From Meira nashicola (Eukaryota; Basidiomycota; Exobasidiomycetes; Exobasidiales; Brachybasidiaceae): DNA of 64,000 nt. Shown here piece by piece: positions 1 through 9,784 of this stretch. The stretch lies in contig BCJU01000001.1 in assembly GCA_001600355.1 (NCBI GenBank), forward strand, positions 6,820,013 to 6,884,012. Reading direction: 5' to 3'. Within the stretch, counting starts at the first letter, position 1, and each line of letters opens with the position of its first letter. The position numbers and the translations under genes were made by a program. The notes beneath the pieces are model-generated. The model worked only from the letters and a program-made list of their open reading frames with translations. It had not been told where the DNA came from and searched no databases.

Positions 1-455
1 TGTGATGCTGATCGATGAATTTGTAGACATTTTAGACGTACTCTTCTTGCTCAATAGGACGGCATTTAGAAGGATGAATCACAATAGGACTTTCTTTTAC
101 CCCTTCCGCGGAAGCCATTAATCCGGGGAAAGATTCAATTTGACAGAAGTTCCCCGCAATCTAAAAGTAAGAATGCCGACGCTAAAAATACGCTAATCAT
201 GCACGAGAGGGCGAACAAGACACAAGCAAACAAAATGAAAAGCTTCTGTTGACATGCAGATCGAGCTTAAACATTGTTCTATTTTGTGTGTGTGTGTGTG
301 GAGAAAGGAAAAGCGTCATAGATTTCCGAATCTTGACATCTTCCTTTACCAACGCAATAAAGGAATAAAAACATCAATCGAAAAGGATATAAAGAGCACA
401 TCATGGTATTTCATCCAATTTTGTTCAACTTCAATTCCACAAGCACCCACTCAAA
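1..455. other. left-edge intergenic region
   Basis: No convincing gene is visible. It holds a (TG)n microsatellite at about 285-300 and the promoter of the downstream fucosidase gene. A short open frame starting at 254 overlaps this region but has no family resemblance and uses untypical codons. Confidence 0.5.
388..394 (+). promoter_or_regulatory. TATA box of the GH95 gene
   Basis: TATAAAG lies 62 bases before the ATG at 456, a usual distance for a fungal TATA box plus a short 5' UTR. Its presence in front of the interrupted gene suggests that the promoter is still in place. Confidence 0.4.
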
Positions 456-2840
456 ATGCTGTTCCAAGTCTTTGCAGCACTCTCCCTCATAGTGGCAAGG
501 TCAGCTTGTCAAAGTTATGATGGATCAACCACAATCCATTTCACTACACCTGCCGACGGCTATGAATCAGTTTTACCGATCGGGAATGGTAGATTAGGTA
601 TTTCGATGTACGGTACATCGAAAGAAATGTTAGTGTTAAATGAAGATTCAGTTTGGAATAGAAATTTTGAAAATCGAGTAAATCCAAACGCAAAAGATGC
701 TTGGCAAAGAGTTAGACAAGAATAGATTGATAATAAATATAACCAAGCAGGAAATGATGGATTAGCAAATATGATTCCAAGTGACGATCAACCTGGTGCT
801 TATCAAACTTCAGGTTATCTTACCGCTGACTTTGGTCAAGATCAAAATAGTATGACAGATTATACACGTTGGTTAGATACCGTTAGTGGAATCACTGGTG
901 CAAATTATACTTATAATGGTGCTCAATTCAGTCGTTTAGCCGTTGCAAGTTATCCGGACAACGTTTTAGCAGTTCGATTCACATCCGATCAACCATTCGA
1001 TGCCACACTTGCACTCACTCGCGATTTCAATTTATACAATCAAACTGCTAGTACTGATAACGGAAAGAATGCGCTTTTGACATATTCTGGAAGTGGATCA
1101 TCACCTGGTGGATTGGACTTTGCATTGCAAGCTCGAGCTGTAGTTGATCAAGGAAGTGTGAATGTTGATTCAAACAATCTCAAAGTTTCTGGTGTAAAGA
1201 CTTTGGATGTATTTATGGATATTCAAACAACATATCGTGAATCGGATTATAAAGGTACAACAGATACCAATTTAGATGCAGCAGTTTCTAAAGGTTTTGA
1301 TACGATTCGTAATAATGCCGTTCAAGATCATTCGAATTTGCATAAATCAATGCAATTATCTTTTGGATCTTCATCTAATTCCGCAATCACTCAAAATACA
1401 ACCGATCAAAGATTGTACGCTTTCAGAAATAGTCCAAACGATGATGTCGAATTGATGACTTTGGTGTATAACTTTGGTCGTCATTTGATCATCGGATCTT
1501 CACGTCAAGGTACAAAATCATTACCTGCAAATTTGCAAGGTCTTTGGTGGAATACAGATTCTGCACCTTTCAAAGGTTGTTTCACGATCAATATCAATAT
1601 TCAAATGAATTATTGGGCTGTTGGAGCAGGTAATCTTGCTGCTGAAACACAAATTAGTCTGTTTGATCTTTTAGACGTAGCACGTCCTCGTGGTCTTCAA
1701 ATGGCAAAAGATATGTATGGAATCGAACAAGGTTTGGTTATGCATCATAATACAGACTTATTCGGTGATTCAGCTCCATGTGATAATGGTACCGAATATT
1801 CTTTATGGCCTATGAGCGCACCTTGGCTTGCAACTCATTATCTTGAACATGTTCGATTCACAAACGATTTGGATTTACTCAAAAACCGTGCTTTACCTTT
1901 CATGTTGGACACAGCTGCGTTTTATGATAACTTTTTGTTCGAATATGAAGGTAATATGGTCACCGGACCTTCTCTTTCTCCCGAAAATCCGTTTGAGATG
2001 CCATCAAATTCAGATTCACCAGGTACACAAACTGGTATGGACATCGCTCCTGCTATGGATAATCAACTTTTATGGCAATTATACGAAGATATACAAGAAG
2101 CATATCAATTATTAGGAGATTCAAACAATGAAAATGCAGTAAAATATCGTGACTTGCAATCCAAATTACGACCAAATTATATCGGTTCATTCGGTCAAAT
2201 TCTTGAATGGAGAGAAGAGTATGTTGATGGAGATAAAGGACATAGACATCTTTCTCCTTTATGGGCTTTACATCCTGGTAAACAATTTGCACCTCTCATC
2301 AACCAAACTTTAGCCGATGCTTCTCGTGCATTGTTAGATTATAGAATGGCAAACGGTGGTGGTGGAACTGGTTGGTCACGTACATGGGTATCAAATTCTT
2401 ATGCACGTTTATTGGATGGTGAAACTGCTTGGTCAAATGCACAAGAATTATTAAAAGGTTTCTTATTCGTTAATTTATGGAACTCAGATCATGGTTCTGG
2501 AACACCTTATCAAATTGACGGTAACTTTGGTTTCACTTCTGCGATTCAAGAAATGATTTTGCAAAGTCAAACAGGTACAGTTCATCTTTTACCTGCTCTT
2601 TCTTCTGAAGCTGCTCAAAGTGGTGGAAGTGTAAAAGGTATGCAAGCTCGTTATGGATTCTCAGTTGATATGGAATGGGATCAAGGACCAAAACTTAAAC
2701 AAGCAGTTATTACCTCTAATTTGGGTAACGATCTTACTTTACGTTTGACAAATGGAACAAATATCCTTGTTGATGGTAATGCTTATCAAGGACCAGTAAA
2801 AACCAGTAAAGGTCAGCAATTAACGGTTACTTTGGCCTAA
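456..2840 (+). CDS. GH95 alpha-L-fucosidase, secreted, interrupted by one in-frame TAG
   Basis: This encodes a glycoside hydrolase family 95 enzyme, which releases alpha-1,2-linked fucose (some members act on galactose) from glycans outside the cell. Residues 1-19 form a signal peptide. Family catalytic features are present: the N-x-N pair at about 379/381 followed by QMNYW, the general acid Glu in SLSPE at about 510, and Asp in QIDGNFG at about 688. The length, about 794 codons, is normal for the family. The frame is broken only by TAG at 723-725; codons on both sides are in the same frame and both match the conserved N-terminal segment (NPNA...VR..I...Y..A). The stop therefore replaces a normally hydrophobic residue. 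A 48-base GTAAAT...AATAG intron (678-725) would remove the stop but also delete conserved sequence, so I favour a nonsense mutation, read-through or sequence error over splicing. Confidence 0.85.
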
Positions 2841-3228
2841 TAATGTGGTACAATTAATGTATTGAGCATGCCTAATAAATTATCAATTCTTCCAACAATA
2901 GTTGTTCTAAAACCGTTGACGGTACCCCTGTGCACTTTTTTTTTCTACGGCACCGGCGTAATTGAAATGGCGCAGCGAGTTTTAGGAGACCGTTGCTTTG
3001 ACCTTTTTTACCCCTTTCTTCGGAACCTTTTTTATTTTTTCTGTCAAGGAAGACCGCGTGTTTGTGCCAGTTCTAATTTGAGAACAACAATCAAAGGAGA
3101 TTGGCGGAGTGATTTTGATGAACTCCGTAACCCTTTTGTCATGACTATTTCATACACAAAAGACTTATGTAGAGTCATGGACGGGCTACTCTCCTTACCA
3201 TCATCTTAAGAATTAAACGTTTGACAAG
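2841..3228. other. intergenic spacer between GH95 and GH1
   Basis: This is the 3' region of the fucosidase and the promoter of the glucosidase. An open frame at 2862-3209 is present but its translation resembles no family. I see no other element. Confidence 0.5.
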
Positions 3229-4749
3229 ATGTTGATTAGCTTATTTATCGCGATAGCAATATTGCAAAGCTTAACTTTCGCATCTGCTCGATTATCATTG
3301 TATGGCAAAAAGTTACCCAAAGATTTCATTTATGGTTGTGGAGTAACTGCCTATCAAGTTGAAGGAGCATGGAATGAAGATGGAAAAGGCGTTTCAATTT
3401 GGGATGAATTCGTTCATGCAAAAGGTAAAAAACATGTTAAAAATGATGCAACAGGTGATATTGCAATGGATTTTTATCATACATATTCAAAAGATATTCC
3501 TTTATTCAAAAAATCATTAGGAATTAATAATTTTGATTTTACAATTTCTTGGACTCGTTTATTACCAAACGGTAAAGGTGATACTTTAAACGAAAAAGGT
3601 GTACAATTTTATAAAAATGTTGCAAATGTTGCACACAAGAATGGAATGTCTACAACTTGTACTTTATATCATTGGGATTTACCTGCAGCTTTACAACATT
3701 CTTATGGTGGATGGAAATCAGATAAAATCTTGAAAGATTTTAAACATTATGCTTCTTTAACTATGCAAGCTTTAGGCAAACATTGTGATAGATGGGCAAG
3801 TATGAACGAAATACGTACTTTTTGCGTTGAAGGATACGGTGGAGGAGATGGAGAATCAGCACCAGGAATAAAAGATGATATTCCACAAATGTTTCAATGC
3901 GCTCATCATGCTTTATTAGCACATGCAGAAGCATATCATGAATTTCAAAAGTTAAAAAAAGAAGGAAAAGTAAAAGATACTACTTTTGGTATTAAGCTGG
4001 ATGGTTCACCTGCTAAACCATCTGATCCTTCAAATCCTGCCGATCATCATGCTGCTCAAGTTAGCATGGCTTTTGGAATAGGATGGGATGTTGCTCCATT
4101 AACAACAGGTGATTATCCCGAACTTATGCGTTCAACACTCAAAAAGCATTCAAAAAATCCAAACATTTTACCACACTTTACCAAAGAACAAAGTGAGCGT
4201 GTTAAAGATGCATATGATATTATTTATTATGATGGTTATTCAAGTACTTTTGCTGCTGCTTTACCAAAAGGTACAAAATGCGATGAAGATAATCAAGACT
4301 TTTGGCCTTCATGCATTGATGAAGAAACGAAAAATGCTAAAGGAAAGCTTATTGGTAAACCAACAGGATCCGATTGGAACTTTTTAACGAATGATACATT
4401 ATATCAAGGTTTAAGTTATATGCATAAAAAGTGGAAAGTGAAAGCATTAGCGATTGGTGAAAATGGAATGGTTTTACGTAATAATGAAAAGTTATCCTTC
4501 AACCAAAAGATAAATGATAAAGGTAGAATTGAATGGTATAAATCAACTTTACACAATATTCAAAGAGCATTAAATGATGGTATTCCTTTGAAAGGCTTTA
4601 TTCCTTGGACTTGTATCAGAAACTTTGAATGGAGTAACGGTTATGAAGGAGATTTCGGCCTTGTTTACGCTAAGCCAGGCAAGAATAAAAAGCGAACACC
4701 GAAAAAGTCAAGCGCGTTCTTACGTAAAGTTTTCCATGACGAGCAATGA
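3229..4749 (+). CDS. GH1 beta-glucosidase family protein, secreted
   Basis: This 506-residue glycoside hydrolase family 1 protein would hydrolyse beta-linked glucosides by the retaining mechanism. Residues 1-20 form a signal peptide, so it probably acts outside the cell. Family landmarks in order are the N-terminal AYQVEGAW block (about 39-46), YHWDLP (about 147-152), the acid/base Glu194, and the nucleophile Glu411 in the ENG motif. The FEW and GLVY blocks close the barrel near the C terminus. Oddities are that the usual NEP around the acid/base is NEI here, and that the normal RFG near the end is DFG; both catalytic glutamates remain. The gene is very AT-rich at third codon positions. It lies 388 bases downstream of the GH95 gene on the same strand. 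The substrate cannot be told from sequence. Confidence 0.92.
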   Translation: MLISLFIAIAILQSLTFASARLSLYGKKLPKDFIYGCGVTAYQVEGAWNEDGKGVSIWDEFVHAKGKKHVKNDATGDIAMDFYHTYSKDIPLFKKSLGINNFDFTISWTRLLPNGKGDTLNEKGVQFYKNVANVAHKNGMSTTCTLYHWDLPAALQHSYGGWKSDKILKDFKHYASLTMQALGKHCDRWASMNEIRTFCVEGYGGGDGESAPGIKDDIPQMFQCAHHALLAHAEAYHEFQKLKKEGKVKDTTFGIKLDGSPAKPSDPSNPADHHAAQVSMAFGIGWDVAPLTTGDYPELMRSTLKKHSKNPNILPHFTKEQSERVKDAYDIIYYDGYSSTFAAALPKGTKCDEDNQDFWPSCIDEETKNAKGKLIGKPTGSDWNFLTNDTLYQGLSYMHKKWKVKALAIGENGMVLRNNEKLSFNQKINDKGRIEWYKSTLHNIQRALNDGIPLKGFIPWTCIRNFEWSNGYEGDFGLVYAKPGKNKKRTPKKSSAFLRKVFHDEQ

Positions 4750-4855
4750 ATAATAATTATATTTTCCCACCAGACTATATATTTAATCTTCATAATCAAT
4801 TTCATTTCTTTTAATAAGAGCCAAAAAGAATAAGATAGAAACATAATTTATGAAA

Positions 4856-5649
4856 TTAGCCGGAAGCAATCTTCTTTAAGCCAGCTTCACTTCCGTTGAA
4901 AACATCTTGATCACCTGGGAAGTTACCACTGTCTGCCCATTGCCAAAAGGTTTCATATCCCCAATTTCCTGGAATGGTACCGGGCGAGCTGCCAGTTGTG
5001 TATCGAGCCAAAACTAAGGGGCTCTTTTGACTGAATGCTGCACTGTTTCCTGTGCATGTGTTCCACCAATCGTTGGTACTATGAAAAAGGTAATGAAGGT
5101 AGATTTAGCAATTATTATAGAATTCTTAATTATGCATGAATATACTCACGTATAGATCAAAGGGTAACGACCAGTTGCTTTATGATAAGTTTCAACGAAA
5201 TCAGAGATCCAACTAACCATTGCTGATGCACCGAGGCCATAACAAGTGTTACCGCTTGGGGCATACTCGATATCTAACATTCCTGGAAGAGTACGTCCAT
5301 CGTTACTCCAACCACCGCCGTTTTTCAAGAAAAAGTTTGCTTGACTTGCACCTGAAGAAGAATCAGGGTGAGCGAAATGATAACCACCTCTGATTAAACC
5401 TGCGCTAGTTGCACCATCATAATTTGCACTAAAGCTTGAATCTTTGTAGGATGTACCTTCAGTTGCTTTAATGATTACAAACTTTGCTCCTTTACTTGCT
5501 TGTGCTTTCATATCAACTGTACCTTGATAATGACTAACATCAAAGCCAGGAATACCACTTGGAGCACGTTTATCAAGTGGTGCTGCTAAAGAAGAAGAAG
5601 CAGCAAAGCCTAAAGCGGCAAGAATGGTTGAGGAAGATAAATGGACCAT
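4856..5649 (-). CDS. GH25 muramidase (Chalaropsis-type lysozyme), secreted, two exons
   Basis: This encodes a 240-residue N,O-diacetylmuramidase-type glycoside hydrolase family 25 enzyme, which cuts the glycan strands of bacterial peptidoglycan. Exon 1 is 5649-5150 and exon 2 is 5078-4856. The 71-base intron (5149-5079) has a GTGAGT donor and CATAG acceptor, and splicing restores a continuous frame. Residues 1-22 are a signal peptide, and a Kex2-type LDKR site at 25-28 suggests removal of a short propeptide. Active-site residues are visible: Asp37 in DVSHYQG, and Asp126 and Glu128 in DIEYAP. The C-terminal half carries the family's QWADSG and DQDVFNG blocks. A secreted muramidase fits a fungus that meets bacteria on a surface; this ecological role is inference. 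Confidence 0.92.
5079..5149 (-). other. spliceosomal intron in the GH25 gene
   Basis: The donor GTGAGT, the CTAAA-like branch region and the acceptor CATAG flank 71 bases. Removing them joins two halves of the GH25 domain in frame. Confidence 0.85.
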
Positions 5650-6828
5650 CGTTTTTGGAGGGGTTTAACTGGAAGAGGGAAGTGGTTGTTGATGATTGAT
5701 AACTTTCAAAAATTTAACCTTTAAGCTGGCTTTTTATACCTTTCAATCCTTCTTATCATGCTCTATCATGCACTATGCAAGAATTCCTCGTGTTCCTATT
5801 TGATATTGAAAAGGTACACACATTTATAAAAACGCTAAAGAAGAAACACAGAATACACTCTCTTTCCGACGGCAACCTTAAAAGAACAACAAAACAAACA
5901 AAAAAGGACCACATGTTTCGTAGGTTTATCCGAAACACTTAAAAATTGCGCTAACAAAATTGACCTTTTTTGACTCCAAAACCGTCGGTCGGGCGTAACG
6001 ATTGTCCTTATTCTAGCTTTATGTTCTTTGATTTCCCGGCTGAAAGGCACCGCACGTTCTATTGCGACAATTAACACTTCTTTAGCGCGTTTTTCTTACT
6101 TTTGGCCGAGGTTAACAATGAACCTTAGCGTACGGTAAATTGGTTGACATGCTTTTTAATTCTGACAACTCCTTCTTGGCCGATGCAAGATGGCGTAAAA
6201 AACGTGGAGAATGAATGATTGATAAATGTCATTGTGTCATGAAATCGCCGTAATATGTCAATCATTTTATCATCACTAGCCTAAACTGATCGCCATTACC
6301 ATTATACATGTTTATCCTTATTTTATCGCTAAAATTGAAGGCGCAATAAAGATTATAGCTTGGCCGAAAAGTATTTTTTAAAGATTCACACCCGATATTG
6401 TTACTAATGATGTCATTAACTCTATGTTATGTAGGTATGAGCAGCATGTATACCGTGGGTCATTGCATTAATCTCCTCCTCTTGTATCTTCAAGTACTGT
6501 TCCAAAAAGCTCAAGCTATTAAAAAGCGAGCAATGAAGAACGGCCAACAGAAAATCGTTAAAAAGCATTATTAGCATCATTCGATCGTAGCTGAATAGAA
6601 AAATGAGAAAAAGGCGCAAAAGGGACCATCGCAAATCTTAATATCCAAGAAGATTATCCGAAAAAGAACGCCAAAAATAAGACTTACAATCAAAAAAAAA
6701 AGGCGAGACAGATTGCCGACCTTATTCACAGTCGGATCAGCAAAACAGCAACATGATAGATTTCCACAAGGAAGTAAAAAAAGCCTCACCTCGTTACTCT
6801 CCTCTTTGTTGGGAGCTCTTTTCTTCTT
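5650..6828. other. intergenic region upstream of GH25
   Basis: About 1.2 kb separates two minus-strand genes. Apart from the TATA box at 5731-5738 I see only AT-rich sequence and short open frames (for example minus 6422-6634, hydrophobic but AT-driven) with no coding signature. Confidence 0.5.
5731..5738 (-). promoter_or_regulatory. TATA box of the GH25 gene
   Basis: TATAAAAA on the minus strand lies about 82 bases upstream of the GH25 start codon at 5649. Confidence 0.45.
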
Positions 6829-8702
6829 TTAACATCGCTCGTAAACCTGGATAGCGTGAGAAAGGCGATTCATACGCTGGGAAAGATGGCGAAGCTGTAG
6901 TGGAAATAGAAGAAAAGTCCTTTTGCTTATCGGAAAGATTCCTCTTTTTTTTTTAACCAGCAAAAAGCGATCAATAGGTGAAAACTTTCTCCAATGTCTT
7001 TGCCACTCACTTCTGTCAAAATCTCTTTCGCTTCAATCTGTTCTATGTCAGCTTTCTTCTTCTGTTCGAGTTGTCGCATTTTCTCCTTCAACGATTCAAT
7101 CTCCTTCTCTTTGCTTAGCAATAAAGTTCGGGTACTAGACACGGTAGGGGAGATATTTCTAGATCGTGACTGACTTCCAAAGCTATCACCGTTGATCACA
7201 GCTTTGAAGATCGAATGCATCAACCTTGCGTTGTCATTTCGGTATTGTCTAGCTGCTATATGCTCCTCATTCACATCATCGCAGTCCACTTGTTCGCCTT
7301 CATCATCGGATAAATCCAGAACGACCCGCTGATCTGTTCCATTTTGCAAAAAGGGAGATCGTCGACGTGATTGAAAAGGTGCAAAAGGGTATGCAACTGA
7401 TAAATTCTTCGGTTGCACAATTCCTTGATTACGCCCAGCAGGAATTGACGGACGATCTTGCGAAGTTGCACCTTTTATGGGTGCTGAAGAGAGACTAGGC
7501 AAAGGTGCAGAATAATCCACTTGTCCAGCAGGAACAGATACATCATCGTAATAAGCCAATGGTTTTGATCTTTGTGAAGCAGCACGAGGATCAACGAATT
7601 GATGTGAATCATCTGTAGCCCATAAATCTGCATCTTCACTACTTTGTAACGCTTCAGCTGCCTCTATTTCACGTTGAATAGCTTCCATATTCGAAGGTGC
7701 ATCAAAATCATGATATCGAGGCAGAGCATTCCTTGGTCCACGTGGTGCATTGAGAGGAGGTGTATTTGATTGATAATCTCCACTACCAATTTCAAAACTG
7801 ATCACCGAACCTGCTGAACCTTGATATGCAAAAGGTGAATGTGGTAGGGAGGAAGAATGCATCATAGGCTGGGAGTCGCCCGTAACTTCTCCTAATGTAC
7901 GGTTAGTCTTGGAAGACGGTTCTTCTTCATTCTGTTGTCCATTGCTGTGACGCTTTCGCTTCATTGACGCTAGAGCTGCTTGACGCATTGCTTGTACTGG
8001 ATCCATGGCGAGAGAAGTATTTTGTGAATTGTCGGTATCTTGCATCTTTTCCGAATCTGCCGATGTTTGCAAAGAAGAAGCTGATTGACCGTTCTCTTCA
8101 AGACCATTTGCTAGTCTTTCCCTTTCAAAACGCAAAAGCTTCGTTCGCTCTCGTTCCAATTCCACTTTCTGTCGAAGTAAGTCTGCATACTGAATGTCAC
8201 TCTCTTCATCATCAACGCCATCAGATGGCATCTCTGACAAATTAATATACGATCCAGATGTGGCTGTAAAAGTATCATTTGCGGGGTTTGTTGAACCGGG
8301 TTTTGCGTCACTTGATTCCTTCCCCTTTGAACCTACTTTTTTACGTTTACGTTTTGCTTTAGGCTGTGTTGGAATTTGAACGGATGACGTAGAAGGTTCT
8401 CCGGCTGATCCGGAGTTAAATTGATTACTACAAGAGACTACCAAATCCGCTCTAAAGCCTTGCATTATGAGCTGATTTGGTGAAATACCTTTTGAAAGGA
8501 TTTCTTTAATCAATGCAATCGCTTCTGCTTCTTCTTCTTTGCTCCAAATATTCATATTCATACTCTTTTCCTCGTTCTCAGCTGCGTTTATACGTGCTCT
8601 ACGTTGACGTGAGCCAGGTCTCGATAATGATGAAGAAGAAGAGGAAGAAGTAGAAGTAGAAGATTGTGGGACATTGCTCTCTTTTGCAGAGGATGAAGAC
8701 AT
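6829..8702 (-). CDS. Ser-rich coiled-coil protein with a SUMO-interaction-like motif, hypothetical
   Basis: I do not recognise a known family. Exon 1 (8702-7011) encodes 564 residues; a GTGAGT donor at 7010 and a pyrimidine-rich CTACAG acceptor ending at 6895 suggest a 116-base intron and a short last exon ending at 6829. An alternative acceptor further upstream would end the protein at 6794 instead. The N terminus is poly-Ser; residues about 50-90 form a compact predicted helical segment; a Lys/Arg run near 120 looks like a nuclear localisation signal. A coiled coil lies about 183-205 and another about 535-560. At 460-470 the sequence VVLDLSDDEGE fits a SUMO-interacting motif followed by acidic residues. 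A nuclear, SUMO-related role is inference. If the intron is not used the frame runs on to 6927. Confidence 0.65.
6895..7010 (-). other. probable intron near the 3' end of the Ser-rich gene
   Basis: The donor GTGAGT is canonical and the acceptor CTACAG follows a strong pyrimidine tract. The branch site is weak. The downstream exon is short, so this is less certain than the other introns. Confidence 0.5.
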
Positions 8703-9179
8703 GACTAATCTTTAGCCAAGCGCGGAAGGCCGCTTGACGCAAATGCTGTGATTGGTATATTGAAAGTGATGTGAGAGATCAATGATCAAATGACGACATT
8801 TTGATGAACCCCTTTTGTGTTGAACTTTTTAACGGAGATTAAATTGTGCTCGGATCGCTGCTTAATTTGTGCGCTTTTAAGCTTTTTTTTTGGCGGAACG
8901 TGATGGAAGTTATGATGAAATGAGCTTGATAATAATACTTTAATTTGAACACGCGTGAACGGGATGAAGCATACCGCTTTCCCGCATCACCTGCAAGTGA
9001 CACTTATGGGTAGGTATTAACAAGAAATCAGATTGTGACATTAAGCAAAATGCAGAATTATTATTCCTTTCATCAGGATATATGATTCCGCCATGTAATT
9101 TGAAAAATGCATAAACATTGTTTAGGCTGAATATTTACCATCGTACTGTCCGTTAGTTCTTCCAAGTATACTTGGCATC
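8703..9179. other. divergent promoter region
   Basis: This 477-base stretch separates the start of the minus-strand Ser-rich gene from the small secreted-peptide gene. It is AT-rich, with no open frame worth reporting; the only notable element is the palindrome at its right end. Confidence 0.4.
9162..9175. repeat. perfect 14-bp palindrome before a start codon
   Basis: CCAAGTATACTTGG is a perfect inverted repeat ending 4 bases before the ATG at 9180. It could be a dimeric regulator site or an mRNA hairpin in the leader; nothing in the sequence decides which. Confidence 0.4.
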
Positions 9180-9443
9180 ATGCGTCCAAATTATCTTATC
9201 ATTAATTTAATGATGATGGCGATTATCGATCTCGTCATTATTTCCCAAGAAACTTATGCAGATTGCATGTGGGTATAGTGCCTAATTTGTTTTAAAACAT
9301 TTCATCCTAAACTGATTTTTATCTTATTTCTCTTTAGCTGTAGCGGAGACTGCGGGACTTTATCACCAGTCCCAACTACCGAATGCGTTGGCTGTAACCC
9401 ATCCCAAGTCTGCTGCTGTCCAGATAAGGGTGGTCATAGTTAG
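9180..9443 (+). CDS. small secreted 8-cysteine protein, two exons
   Basis: This previously hidden small gene encodes 64 residues. Exon 1 (9180-9268) encodes a signal peptide: a short n-region, a hydrophobic core at 5-21 and a likely cut after Ala27. Exon 2 (9338-9443) encodes nearly all of the mature part. The intron 9269-9337 has donor GTGGGT, a CTGAT branch site at 9312-9316 and a pyrimidine-rich TTTAG acceptor 21 bases later. The mature peptide of about 37 residues carries eight cysteines, at 29, 31, 35, 46, 49, 55, 56 and 57, including a CCC triplet. This spacing suggests a disulfide-knotted or metal-binding peptide. I recognise no family. Such proteins in fungi are often effector, antimicrobial or surface peptides, but here that is inference. 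Confidence 0.6.
9269..9337 (+). other. intron separating signal peptide and cysteine-rich exon
   Basis: The 69-base intron has GTGGGT (fits GTRNGT), a CTGAT branch site and a TTCTCTTTAG acceptor. A rival donor GTATAG at 9273 would give an immediate stop after the splice, so 9269 is preferred. Confidence 0.6.
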
Positions 9444-9784
9444 GTCAATATACGTACAAGACTCAAGACGCAAGAGTCATGATAAACTTTATAAACCAAA
9501 TCACCAAAATTATCCTATTTAAAAGTGTCATTATTCTTCAGGTTAATCAGGTACAAGAAATATGAATAGGTGTACGCCTGAGAAAAGCTGAGTGTTGGAA
9601 AATTGTGGAGTAAGATGAGATACAGAGAGAAAAAAGAAACCATTTCTGAAACAGAAAAGAAAGAATTACAATATATTTTGCTTCAAAAGAATACAACATC
9701 ATCGAACAAGACTACCTTGCCGATGGATAAATCGAAATCGAAACTGAAATTTAAACGAATGTGTTATTGTCCATATGCTTTTTC
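9444..9784. other. convergent 3' intergenic region
   Basis: This 341-base AT-rich spacer lies between the small secreted-peptide gene and the 3' end of the minus-strand F-box-like gene. No element is recognised. Confidence 0.4.

Noticed and set aside
254..520. 88-codon open frame before GH95
   Set aside because: Overlaps the real start at 456 in another frame and has no family resemblance.
678..725. 48-base GTAAAT...AATAG intron removing the TAG in the GH95 gene
   Set aside because: It would delete residues matching the conserved NPNA...VR helix of the family and has no branch site; kept only as an alternative.
2862..3209. 115-codon open frame between GH95 and GH1
   Set aside because: Its composition is unlike neighbouring genes and no domain or signal peptide is convincing.
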